NCBI GenBank assembly: GCA_030867875.1
Contig: JAOWCC010000415.1
Location: 1-64,000 of the forward strand
Source: Actinernus sp. WN-2022
Lineage: Eukaryota > Cnidaria > Anthozoa > Actiniaria > Actinernidae
Length of the DNA stretch: 64,000 bases
Direction: 5' to 3'
Made by a program: the position numbers and the translations under genes. The notes below the pieces were generated by a model that worked only from the letters and a program-made list of their open reading frames with translations, was not told the DNA's origin and did no database searches. This document shows, one piece after another, positions 48,001-60,300 of the stretch (within the stretch, counting starts at the first letter, position 1; every line of letters starts with the position of its first letter).

Positions 48001-50850
48001 ACACAAAGTAACTTGAGAGATTAAGGTTAAGGTTACAAAAAAAAAACACATTTTCGGATTTTCTACTCCAAATAGGGCAAAAACTGGCACGCCAGTCCTG
48101 AAAGTACAGGAAGAGGCCGTTGTATTGCCGTATAGTGCATCGAAATCCATTAAAAGGTCGAGAAAATGGCGCCACTTTGAAATTTAGGTTACACAAGTAA
48201 ATTAATGCGACTTGTTGGCTTTAAAAAGCCAGTAACTCACTTTTCAACGTTTTGATCCCAAAAATGCACCTTTTTTCTCAGACCTAGTGGAAAATGTTCA
48301 CATCTTTCACTAAGCAAATCGTTGCGCCATAACGTCAGGCAAAGTTGGTTTTTCGCGAAATTTTTTGAACTACTCCTCCCCACCCCACACCACCCTCATA
48401 AAATACCTACAGATCAATTATTGGAAAGAAAGGCCAGAAAAGTCGTAAACTGTCATTTGCCCTTTCAAGAAAGCGGCAAAAACACGAGTAACTGGCTTTT
48501 AAAGCTTAAAGGCACACAAGATCTACGCTGTTTTCCACAAAAGGAGCCCTAGAACCTAAAAACCCCCTTTTGTGAAAACATGCTAGATCTTGTGTGCCTT
48601 TAGCTTTAAAAGCCAGTAACTCGTGTTTTTGCCGTTTTCTTGAAACGGCAAATGACAGTTTGAAGACTTTAATGGCCTTTCTATCCTCATAATTTACTTG
48701 TGTGAGATCTATCCCATAATTTCTTTATTGAGACCTAGAGGTTATGCTTAGGTTAGAAAAAGGCCATTTTCTGGTATTGTTACTCAAAATACAGGAAACT
48801 TCCCACCATTAAACGCAATCTACATGAAGAGAACGTTGTATTGCCGTATAGTGCATCGAAATCCATTGGAAAGCTCGAGAAATGGCGCCACTTTGAAGAT
48901 ATTAGGGTACACAAGTAACTTTGAGAGATTAAGGTTAGGTACAAAAAAAAACACATTTTCGGATTTTCTACTCCAAATAGGGCAAAACTGCACGCCAGTC
49001 TGAAAGTACAGGAAGAGGCCGTTGTATTGCCGTATAGTGCATCGAAATCCATTAAAAGGTCGAGAAATGCGCCACTTTGAAATTTAGGTTACACAAGTAA
49101 ATTAATGCGTACTTGTTGGCTTTAAAAGCCAGTAACTCACTTTTCAACGTTTTGATCCAAAATTGCACCTTTTTTTCTCAGACCTAGTGGAAAATGTACA
49201 TCTTTCACTAAGCAAATCGTTGCGGCCATACGTCAGGCAAAGTTGGTTTTTCGCGAAATTTTTTGAACTACTCCTCCCCACCCCCACACCACCCTCATAA
49301 AATACCTACAGATCAATTATTGAAAGAAAGGCCAGAAAAGTCGTAAACTGTCATTTGCCCTTTCAAGAAAGCGGGCAAAAACACGAGTAACTGGCTTTTA
49401 AAGCTTAAAGGCACACAAGATCTACGCTGTTTCCACAAAAGGAGCCCTAGAACCTAAAACCCCCTTTTGTGAAAACATGCTAGATCTTGTGTGCCTTTAG
49501 CTTTAAAAGCCAGTAACTCGTGTTTTTGCCGTTTCTTGAACGGCAAATGACAGTTGAAGACTTTAATGGCCTTTCTATCCCATAATTTACTTGTGTGAGA
49601 TCTATCCCATAATTTCTTTATTTGAGACCTAGAGGTTATGCTTAGGTTAGAAAAAGGCCATTTCTGGTATTGTTACTCAAAATACAGGAAACTTCCACCC
49701 ATTAAACGCAATCTACATGAAGAGAACGTTGTATTGCCGTATAGTGCATCGAAATCCATTGAAAGCTCGAGAAATGGCGCCACTTGAAGATATTAGGGTA
49801 CACAAGTAACTTTGAGAGATTAAGGTTAGGTTACAAAAAAAACACATTTTCGGATTTTCTACTCCAAATAGGGCAAAACTGGCACGCCAGTCTGAAAGTA
49901 CAGGAAGAGGCCGTTGTATTTGCCGTATAGTGCATCGAAATCCATTAAAAGGTCGAGAAATGGCGCCACTTTGAAATTTAGGTTACACAAGTAAATTAAT
50001 GCGTACTTGTTGGCTTTAAAAGCCAGTAACTCACTTTTCAACGTTTTGATCCCAAAAATGCACCTTTTTTTCTCAGACCTAGTGGAAAAATGTACATCTT
50101 TCACTAAGCAAATCGTTGCGCCATACGTCAGGCAAAGTTGGTTTTTCGCGAAATTTTTTGAACTACTCCTCCCCACCCCACACCACCCTCATAAAATACC
50201 TACAGATCAATTATTGGAAAGAAAGGCCAGAAAAGTCGTAAACTGTCATTTGCCCTTTCAAGAAAGCGGCAAAAACACGAGTAACTGGCTTTTAAAGCTT
50301 AAAGGCACACAAGATCTACGCTGTTTCCACAAAAGGAGCCCTAGAACCTAAAACCCCCTTTTGTGAAAACATGCTAGATCTTGTGTGCCTTTAGCTTTAA
50401 AAGCCAGTAACTCGTGTTTTTGCCGTTTTCTTGAAACGGCAAATGACAGTTGAAGACTTTAATGGCCTTTCTATCCCATAATTTACTTGTGTGAGATCTA
50501 TCCCATAATTTCTTTATTTGAGACCTAGAGGTTATGCTTAGGTTAGAAAAAGGCCATTTTCTGGTATTGTTACTCAAAATACAGGAAACTTCCACCCATT
50601 AAACGCAATCTACATGAAGAGAACGTTGTATTGGCCGTATAGTGCATCGAAATCCATTGAAAGCTCGAGAAATGGCGCCACTTGAAGATATTAGGGTACA
50701 CAAGTAACTTTGAGAGATTAAGGTTAGGTTACAAAAAAAACACATTTTCGGATTTTCTACTCCAAATAGGGCAAAACTGGCACGCCAGTCTGAAAGTACA
50801 GGAAGAGGCCGTTGTATTGCACGTATAGTGCATCGAAATCCATTAAAAGG
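42085..50850. other. Indel-rich stretch 2 (probable consensus error)
   Basis: Units 48-57 carry many unshared one-base indels; unit lengths range from 892 to 906 bp. Unit 48 alone has eight affected sites, for example GAAGGCC, GTAAACTCG, GGGCGCCAACT and a 10-A tract. Unit 54 (47466-48371, 906 bp) is worst. Density falls off after about 50.9 kb, with a few leftovers in units 59-63. Confidence 0.75.
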
Positions 50851-53751
50851 TCGAGAAATGGCGCCACTTTGAAATTTAGGTTACACAAGTAAATTAATGC
50901 GTACTTGTTGGCTTTAAAAGCCAGTAACTCACTTTTCAACGTTTTGATCCCAAAAATGCACCTTTTTTCTCAGACCTAGTGGAAAATGTACATCTTTCAC
51001 TAAGCAAATCGTTGCGCCATACGTCAGGCAAAGTTGGTTTTTCGCGAAATTTTTTGAACTACTCCTCCCCACCCCACACCACCCTCATAAAATACCTACA
51101 GATCAATTATTGGAAAGAAAGGCCAGAAAAGTCGTAAACTGTCATTTGCCCTTTCAAGAAAGCGGCAAAAACACGAGTAACTGGCTTTTAAAGCTTAAAG
51201 GCACACAAGATCTACGCTGTTTCCACAAAAGGAGCCCTAGAACCTAAAACCCCCTTTTGTGAAAACATGCTAGATCTTGTGTGCCTTTAGCTTTAAAAGC
51301 CAGTAACTCGTGTTTTTGCCGTTTTCTTGAAACGGCAAATGACAGTTGAAGACTTTAATGGCCTTTCTATCCCATAATTTACTTGTGTGAGATCTATCCC
51401 ATAATTTCTTTATTTGAGACCTAGAGGTTATGCTTAGGTTAGAAAAAGGCCATTTTCTGGTATTGTTACTCAAAATACAGGAAACTTCCACCCATTAAAC
51501 GCAATCTACATGAAGAGAACGTTGTATTGCCGTATAGTGCATCGAAATCCATTGAAAGCTCGAGAAATGGCGCCACTTTGAAGATATTAGGGTACACAAG
51601 TAACTTTGAGAGATTAAGGTTAGGTTACAAAAAAAACACATTTTCGGATTTTCTACTCCAAATAGGGCAAAACTGGCACGCCAGTCTGAAAGTACAGGAA
51701 GAGGCCGTTGTATTGCCGTATAGTGCATCGAAATCCATTAAAAGGTCGAGAAATGGCGCCACTTTGAAATTTAGGTTACACAAGTAAATTAATGCGTACT
51801 TGTTGGCTTTAAAAGCCAGTAACTCACTTTTCAACGTTTTGATCCCAAAAATGCACCTTTTTTCTCAGACCTAGTGGAAAATGTACATCTTTCACTAAGC
51901 AAATCGTTGCGCCATACGTCAGGCAAAGTTGGTTTTTCGCGAAATTTTTTGAACTACTCCTCCCCACCCCACACCACCCTCATAAAATACCTACAGATCA
52001 ATTATTGGAAAGAAAGGCCAGAAAAGTCGTAAACTGTCATTTGCCCTTTCAAGAAAGCGGCAAAAACACGAGTAACTGGCTTTTAAAGCTTAAAGGCACA
52101 CAAGATCTACGCTGTTTCCACAAAAGGAGCCCTAGAACCTAAAAACCCCCCTTTTGTGAAAACATGCTAGATCTTGTGTGCCTTTAGCTTTAAAAGCCAG
52201 TAACTCGTGTTTTTGCCGTTTTCTTGAAACGGCAAATGACAGTTGAAGACTTTAATGGCCTTTCTATCCCATAATTTACTTGTGTGAGATCTATCCCATA
52301 ATTTCTTTATTTGAGACCTAGAGGTTATGCTTAGGTTAGAAAAAAGGCCATTTTCTGGTATTGTTACTCAAAATACAGGAAACTTCCACCCATTAAACGC
52401 AATCTACATGAAGAGAACGTTGTATTGCCGTATAGTGCATCGAAATCCATTGAAAGCTCGAGAAATGGCGCCACTTTGAAGATATTAGGGTACACAAGTA
52501 ACTTTGAGAGATTAAGGTTAGGTTACAAAAAAAACACATTTTCGGATTTTCTACTCCAAATAGGGCAAAACTGGCACGCCAGTCTGAAAGTACAGGAAGA
52601 GGCCGTTGTATTGCCGTATAGTGCATCGAAATCCATTAAAAGGTCGAGAAATGGCGCCACTTTGAAATTTAGGTTACACAAGTAAATTAATGCGTACTTG
52701 TTGGCTTTAAAAGCCAGTAACTCACTTTTCAACGTTTTGATCCCAAAAAATGCACCTTTTTTCTCAGACCTAGTGGAAAATGTACATCTTTCACTAAGCA
52801 AATCGTTGCGCCATACGTCAGGCAAAGTTGGTTTTTCGCGAAATTTTTTGAACTACTCCTCCCCACCCCACACCACCCTCATAAAATACCTACAGATCAA
52901 TTATTGGAAAGAAAGGCCAGAAAAGTCGTAAACTGTCATTTGCCCTTTCAAGAAAGCGGCAAAAACACGAGTAACTGGCTTTTAAAGCTTAAAGGCACAC
53001 AAGATCTACGCTGTTTCCACAAAAGGAGCCCTAGAACCTAAAACCCCCTTTTGTGAAAACATGCTAGATCTTGTGTGCCTTTAGCTTTAAAAGCCAGTAA
53101 CTCGTGTTTTTGCCGTTTTCTTGAAACGGCAAATGACAGTTGAAGACTTTAATGGCCTTTCTATCCCATAATTTACTTGTGTGAGATCTATCCCATAATT
53201 TCTTTATTTGAGACCTAGAGGTTATGCTTAGGTTAGAAAAAGGCCATTTTCTGGTATTGTTACTCAAAATACAGGAAACTTCCACCCATTAAACGCAATC
53301 TACATGAAGAGAACGTTGTATTGCCGTATAGTGCATCGAAATCCATTGAAAGCTCGAGAAATGGCGCCACTTTGAAGATATTAGGGTACACAAGTAACTT
53401 TGAGAGATTAAGGTTAGGTTACAAAAAAAAAAACATTTTCGGATTTTCTACTCCAAATAGGGCAAAACTGGCACGCCAGTCTGAAAGTACAGGAAGAGGC
53501 CGTTGTATTGCCGTATAGTGCATCGAAATCCATTAAAAGGTCGAGAAATGGCGCCACTTTGAAATTTAGGTTACACAAGTAAATTAATGCGTACTTGTTG
53601 GCTTTAAAAGCCAGTAACTCACTTTTCAACGTTTTGATCCCAAAAATGCACCTTTTTCTCTCAGACCTAGTGGAAAATGTACATCTTTCACTAAGCAAAT
53701 CGTTGCGCCATACGTCAGGCAAAGTTGGTTTTTCGCGAAATTTTTTGAACT

Positions 53752-54623
53752 ACTCCTCCCCACCCCACACCACCCCTCATAAAATACCTACAGATCAATT
53801 ATTGGAAAGAAAGGCCAGAAAAGTCGTAAACTGTCATTTGCCCTTTCAAGAAAGCGGCAAAAACACGAGTAACTGGCTTTTAAAGCTTAAAGGCACACAA
53901 GATCTACGCTGTTTCCACAAAAGGAGCCCTAGAACCTAAAACCCCCTTTTGTGAAAACATGCTAGATCTTGTGTGCCTTTAGCTTTAAAAGCCAGTAACT
54001 CGTGTTTTTGCCGTTTTCTTGAAACGGCAAATGACAGTATCAATTTACTTGTGTGAGATCTATCCCATAATTTCTTTATTTGAGACCTAGAGGTTATGCT
54101 TAGGTTAGAAAAAGGCCATTTTCTGGTATTGTTACTCAAAATACAGGAAACTTCCACCCATTAAACGCAATCTACATGAAGAGAACGTTGTATTGCCGTA
54201 TAGTGCATCGAAATCCATTGAAAGCTCGAGAAATGGCGCCACTTTGAAGATATTAGGGTACACAAGTAACTTTGAGAGATTAAGGTTAGGTTACAAAAAA
54301 AAACACATTTTCGGATTTTCTACTCCAAATAGGGCAAAACTGGCACGCCAGTCTGAAAGTACAGGAAGAGGCCGTTGTATTGCCGTATAGTGCATCGAAA
54401 TCCATTAAAAGGTCGAGAAATGGCGCCACTTTGAAATTTAGGTTACACAAGTAAATTAATGCGTACTTGTTGGCTTTAAAAGCCAGTAACTCACTTTTCA
54501 ACGTTTTTGATCCCAAAAATGCACCTTTTTTCTCAGACCTAGTGGAAAATGTACATCTTTCACTAAGCAAATCGTTGCGCCATACGTCAGGCAAAGTTGG
54601 TTTTTCGCGAAATTTTTTGAACT
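53752..54623. repeat. Monomer with two small deletions in the hairpin arm (unit 61, 872 bp)
   Basis: Near 54036 GACAG is followed by TATC and then AATTTACTTG. Compared with neighbours this fits loss of 22 bp (from TTGAAGAC to CCTTTC) and of a further CCAT, 26 bp in total. The loss removes the outer part of the right foldback arm and part of the first 27-bp copy. Three one-base insertions elsewhere bring the unit to 872 bp. The break falls next to the nested hairpin, where replication or sequencing slippage would be expected. Confidence 0.83.
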
Positions 54624-56419
54624 ACTCCTCCCCACCCCACACCACCCTCATAAAATACCTACAGATCAATTATTGGAAAGAAAGGCCAGAAAAGTCGTAA
54701 ACTGTCATTTGCCCTTTCAAGAAAGCGGCAAAAACACGAGTAACTGGCTTTTAAAGCTTAAAGGCACACAAGATCTACGCTGTTTCCACAAAAAGGAGCC
54801 CTAGAACCTAAAACCCCCTTTTGTGAAAACATGCTAGATCTTGTGTGCCTTTAGCTTTAAAAGCCAGTAACTCGTGTTTTTGCCGTTTTCTTGAAACGGC
54901 AAATGACAGTTGAAGACTTTAATGGCCTTTCTATCCCATAATTTACTTGTGTGAGATCTATCCCATAATTTCTTTATTTGAGACCTAGAGGTTATGCTTA
55001 GGTTAGAAAAAGGCCATTTTCTGGTATTGTTACTCAAAATACAGGAAACTTCCACCCATTAAACGCAATCTACATGAAGAGAACGTTGTATTGCCGTATA
55101 GTGCATCGAAATCCATTGAAAGCTCGAGAAATGGCGCCACTTTGAAGATATTAGGGTACACAAGTAACTTTGAGAGATTAAGGTTAGGTTACAAAAAAAA
55201 CACATTTTCGGATTTTCTACTCCAAATAGGGGCAAAACTGGCACGCCAGTCTGAAAGTACAGGAAGAGGCCGTTGTATTGCCGTATAGTGCATCGAAATC
55301 CATTAAAAGGTCGAGAAATGGCGCCACTTTGAAATTTAGGTTACACAAGTAAATTAATGCGTACTTGTTGGCTTTAAAAGCCAGTAACTCACTTTTCAAC
55401 GTTTTGATCCCAAAAATGCACCTTTTTTCTCAGACCTAGTGGAAAATGTACATCTTTCACTAAGCAAATCGTTGCGCCATACGTCAGGCAAAGTTGGTTT
55501 TTCGCGAAATTTTTTGAACTACTCCTCCCCACCCCACACCACCCTCATAAAATACCTACAGATCAATTATTGGAAAGAAAGGCCAGAAAAGTCGTAAACT
55601 GTCATTTGCCCTTTCAAGAAAGTCGGCAAAAACACGAGTAACTGGCTTTTAAAGGCTTAAAGGCACACAAGATCTACGCTGTTTCCACAAAAGGAGCCCT
55701 AGAACCTAAAACCCCCTTTTGTGAAAACATGCTAGATCTTGTGTGCCTTTAGCTTTAAAAGCCAGTAACTCGTGTTTTTGCCGTTTTCTTGAAACGGCAA
55801 ATGACAGTTGAAGACTTTAATGGCCTTTCTATCCCATAATTTACTTGTGTGAGATCTATCCCATAATTTCTTTATTTGAGACCTAGAGGTTATGCTTAGG
55901 TTAGAAAAAGGCCATTTTCTGGTATTGTTACTCAAAATACAGGAAACTTCCACCCATTAAACGCAATCTACATGAAGAGAACGTTGTATTGCCGTATAGT
56001 GCATCGAAATCCATTGAAAGCTCGAGAAATGGCGCCACTTTGAAGATATTAGGGTACACAAGTAACTTTGAGAGATTAAGGTTAGGTTACAAAAAAAACA
56101 CATTTTCGGATTTTCTACTCCAAATAGGGCAAAACTGGCACGCCAGTCTGAAAGTACAGGAAGAGGCCGTTGTATTGCCGTATAGTGCATCGAAATCCAT
56201 TAAAAGGTCGAGAAATGGCGCCACTTTGAAATTTAGGTTACACAAGTAAATTAATGCGTACTTGTTGGCTTTAAAAGCCAGTAACTCACTTTTCAACGTT
56301 TTGATCCCAAAAATGCACCTTTTTTCTCAGACCTAGTGGAAAATGTACATCTTTCACTAAGCAAATCGTTGCGCCATACGTCAGGCAAAGTTGGTTTTTC
56401 TAGCGAAATTTTTTGAACT

Positions 56420-57322
56420 ACTCCTCCCCACCCCACACCACCCTCATAAAATACCTACAGATCAATTATTGGAAAGAAAGGCCAGAAAAGTCGTAAACTG
56501 TCATTTGCCCTTTCAAGAAAGCGGCAAAAACACGAGTAACTGGCTTTTAAAGCTTAAAGGCACACAAGATCTACGCTGTTTCCACAAAAGGAGCCCTAGA
56601 ACCTAAAACCCCCTTTTGTGAAAACATGCTAGATCTTGTGTGCCTTTAGCTTTAAAAGCCAGTAACTCGTGTTTTTGCCGTTTTCTTGAAACGGCAAATG
56701 ACAGTTGAAGACTTTAATGGCCTTTCTATCCCATAATTTACTTGTGTGAGATCTATCCCATAATTTCTTTATTTGAGACCTAGAGGTTATGCTTAGGTTA
56801 GAAAAAGGCCATTTTCTGGTATTGTTACTCAAAATACAGGAAACTTCCACCCATTAAACGCAATCTACATGAAGAGAACGTTGTATTGCCGTATAGTGCA
56901 TCGAAATCCATTGAAAGCTCGAGAAATGGCGCCACTTTGAAGATATTAGGGTACACAAGTAACTTTGAGAGATTAAGGTTAGGTTACAAAAAAAACACAT
57001 TTTCGGATTTTCTACTCCAAATAGGGCAAAACTGGCACGCCAGTCTGAAAGTACAGGAAGAGGCCGTTGTATTGTTGTATTGCCGTATAGTGCATCGAAA
57101 TCCATTAAAAGGTCGAGAAATGGCGCCACTTTGAAATTTAGGTTACACAAGTAAATTAATGCGTACTTGTTGGCTTTAAAAGCCAGTAACTCACTTTTCA
57201 ACGTTTTGATCCCAAAAATGCACCTTTTTTCTCAGACCTAGTGGAAAATGTACATCTTTCACTAAGCAAATCGTTGCGCCATACGTCAGGCAAAGTTGGT
57301 TTTTCGCGAAATTTTTTGAACT
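56420..57322. repeat. Monomer with an 8-bp tandem duplication (unit 64, 903 bp)
   Basis: Near 57066 TTGTATTG appears twice in a row before CCGTATAG, at the start of the conserved core of the second 186-bp copy. The extra 8 bp account exactly for the 903-bp length against 895 bp expected. This is the last F3 unit; the next one already has all F4 markers. Confidence 0.88.
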
Positions 57323-60300
57323 ACTCCTCCCCACCCCACACCACCCTCATAAAATACCTACAGATCAATTATTGGAAAGAAAGGCCAGAAAAGTCGTAAA
57401 CTGTCATTTGCCCTTTCAAGAAAGCGGCAAAAACACGAGTAACTGGCTTTTAAAGCTTAAAGGCACACAAGATCTACGCTGTTTCCACAAAAGGAGCCCT
57501 AGAACCTAAAACCCCCTTTTGTGAAAACATGCTAGATCTTGTGTGCCTTTAGCTTTAAAAGCCAGTAACTCGTGTTTTTGCCGTTTTCTTGAAACGGCAA
57601 ATGACAGTTGAAGACTTTAATGGCCTTTCTATCCCATAATTTACTTGTGTGAGATCTATCCCATAATTTCTTTATTTGAGACCTAGAGGTTATGCTTAGG
57701 TTAGAAAAAGGCCATTTTCTGGTATTGTTACTCAAAATACAGGAAACTTCCATCCATTAATCGCAATCTACATGAAGAGAACGTTGTATTGCCGTATAGT
57801 GCATCGAAATCCATTGAAAGCTCGAGAAATGGCGCCACTTTGAAGATATTAGGGTACACAAGTAACTTTGAGAGATTAAGGTTAGGTTACAAAAAAACAC
57901 ATTTTCGGATTTTCTACTCCAAATAGGGCAAAACTGGCACGCCAGTCTGAAAGTACAGGAAGAGGCCGTTGTATTGCCGTATAGTGCATCGAAATCCATT
58001 AAAAGGTCGAGAAATGGCGCCACTTTGAAATTTAGGTTACACAAGTAAATTAATGCGTACTTGTTGGCTTTAAAAGCCAGTAACTCACTTTTCAACGTTT
58101 TGATCCCAAAAATGCACCTTTTTTCTCAGACCTAGTGGAAAATGTACATCTTTCACTAAGCAAATCGTTGCGCCATACGTCAGGCAAAGTTGGTTTTTCG
58201 CGAAATTTTTTGAACTACTCCTCCCCACCCCACACCACCCTCATAAAATACCTACAGATCAATTATTGGAAAGAAAGGCCAGAAAAGTCGTAAACTGTCA
58301 TTTGCCCTTTCAAGAAAGCGGCAAAAACACGAGTAACTGGCTTTTAAAGCTTAAAGGCACACAAGATCTACGCTGTTTCCACAAAAGGAGCCCTAGAACC
58401 TAAAACCCCCTTTTGTGAAAACATGCTAGATCTTGTGTGCCTTTAGCTTTAAAAGCCAGTAACTCGTGTTTTTGCCGTTTTCTTGAAACGGCAAATGACA
58501 GTTGAAGACTTTAATGGCCTTTCTATCCCATAATTTACTTGTGTGAGATCTATCCCATAATTTCTTTATTTGAGACCTAGAGGTTATGCTTAGGTTAGAA
58601 AAAGGCCATTTTCTGGTATTGTTACTCAAAATACAGGAAACTTCCATCCATTAATCGCAATCTACATGAAGAGAACGTTGTATTGCCGTATAGTGCATCG
58701 AAATCCATTGAAAGCTCGAGAAATGGCGCCACTTTGAAGATATTAGGGTACACAAGTAACTTTGAGAGATTAAGGTTAGGTTACAAAAAAACACATTTTC
58801 GGATTTTCTACTCCAAATAGGGCAAAACTGGCACGCCAGTCTGAAAGTACAGGAAGAGGCCGTTGTATTGCCGTATAGTGCATCGAAATCCATTAAAAGG
58901 TCGAGAAATGGCGCCACTTTGAAATTTAGGTTACACAAGTAAATTAATGCGTACTTGTTGGCTTTAAAAGCCAGTAACTCACTTTTCAACGTTTTGATCC
59001 CAAAAATGCACCTTTTTTCTCAGACCTAGTGGAAAATGTACATCTTTCACTAAGCAAATCGTTGCGCCATACGTCAGGCAAAGTTGGTTTTTCGCGAAAT
59101 TTTTTGAACTACTCCTCCCCACCCCACACCACCCTCATAAAATACCTACAGATCAATTATTGGAAAGAAAGGCCAGAAAAGTCGTAAACTGTCATTTGCC
59201 CTTTCAAGAAAGCGGCAAAAACACGAGTAACTGGCTTTTAAAGCTTAAAGGCACACAAGATCTACGCTGTTTCCACAAAAGGAGCCCTAGAACCTAAAAC
59301 CCCCTTTTGTGAAAACATGCTAGATCTTGTGTGCCTTTAGCTTTAAAAGCCAGTAACTCGTGTGTTTTGCCGTTTTCTTGAAACGGCAAATGACAGTTGA
59401 AGACTTTAATGGCCTTTCTATCCCATAATTTACTTGTGTGAGATCTATCCCATAATTTCTTTATTTGAGACCTAGAGGTTATGCTTAGGTTAGAAAAAGG
59501 CCATTTTCTGGTATTGTTACTCAAAATACAGGAAACTTCCATCCATTAATCGCAATCTACATGAAGAGAACGTTGTATTGCCGTATAGTGCATCGAAATC
59601 CATTGAAAGCTCGAGAAATGGCGCCACTTTGAAGATATTAGGGTACACAAGTAACTTTGAGAGATTAAGGTTAGGTTACAAAAAAACACATTTTCGGATT
59701 TTCTACTCCAAATAGGGCAAAACTGGCACGCCAGTCTGAAAGTACAGGAAGAGGCCGTTGTATTGCCGTATAGTGCATCGAAATCCATTAAAAGGTCGAG
59801 AAATGGCGCCACTTTGAAATTTAGGTTACACAAGTAAATTAATGCGTACTTGTTGGCTTTAAAAGCCAGTAACTCACTTTTCAACGTTTTGATCCCAAAA
59901 ATGCACCTTTTTTCTCAGACCTAGTGGAAAATGTACATCTTTCACTAAGCAAATCGTTGCGCCATACGTCAGGCAAAGTTGGTTTTTCGCGAAATTTTTT
60001 GAACTACTCCTCCCCACCCCACACCACCCTCATAAAATACCTACAGATCAATTATTGGAAAGAAAGGCCAGAAAAGTCGTAAACTGTCATTTGCCCTTTC
60101 AAGAAAGCGGCAAAAACACGAGTAACTGGCTTTTAAAGCTTAAAGGCACACAAGATCTACGCTGTTTCCACAAAAGGAGCCCTAGAACCTAAAACCCCCT
60201 TTTGTGAAAACATGCTAGATCTTGTGTGCCTTTAGCTTTAAAAGCCAGTAACTCGTGTTTTTGCCGTTTTCTTGAAACGGCAAATGACAGTTGAAGACTT

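Larger units (their letters stand above)
41243..57322. repeat. Family F3, units 47-64
   Basis: Unit starts are 41243, 42085, 42985, 43879, 44775, 45667, 46567, 47466, 48372, 49270, 50165, 51061, 51956, 52855, 53752, 54624, 55521 and 56420. All are type B with CTAGATCTT, TATTGTTACTC, CAGGCAAAG and the family marker CCACCCATTAAACGC (other families have CCATCC). The A-tract is usually 8 but varies from 8 to 11. Units 48-56 carry many small indels; units 58, 62 and 64 are mostly clean. Rearranged members are unit 47 (53-bp deletion), unit 61 (26 bp deleted) and unit 64 (8-bp duplication). Confidence 0.88.

Noticed and set aside
46323..48196. Unusually long frames (143 and 173 codons) in the noisy middle region
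   Set aside because: They are produced by unshared one-base indels in an indel-rich stretch and have no counterpart in clean units.
57757..58095. Longer 112-codon minus-strand frame in F2 and F4 units
   Set aside because: It exists only because the A-tract has 7 instead of 8 A, which fuses two frames. That is a length effect, not evidence of a gene.
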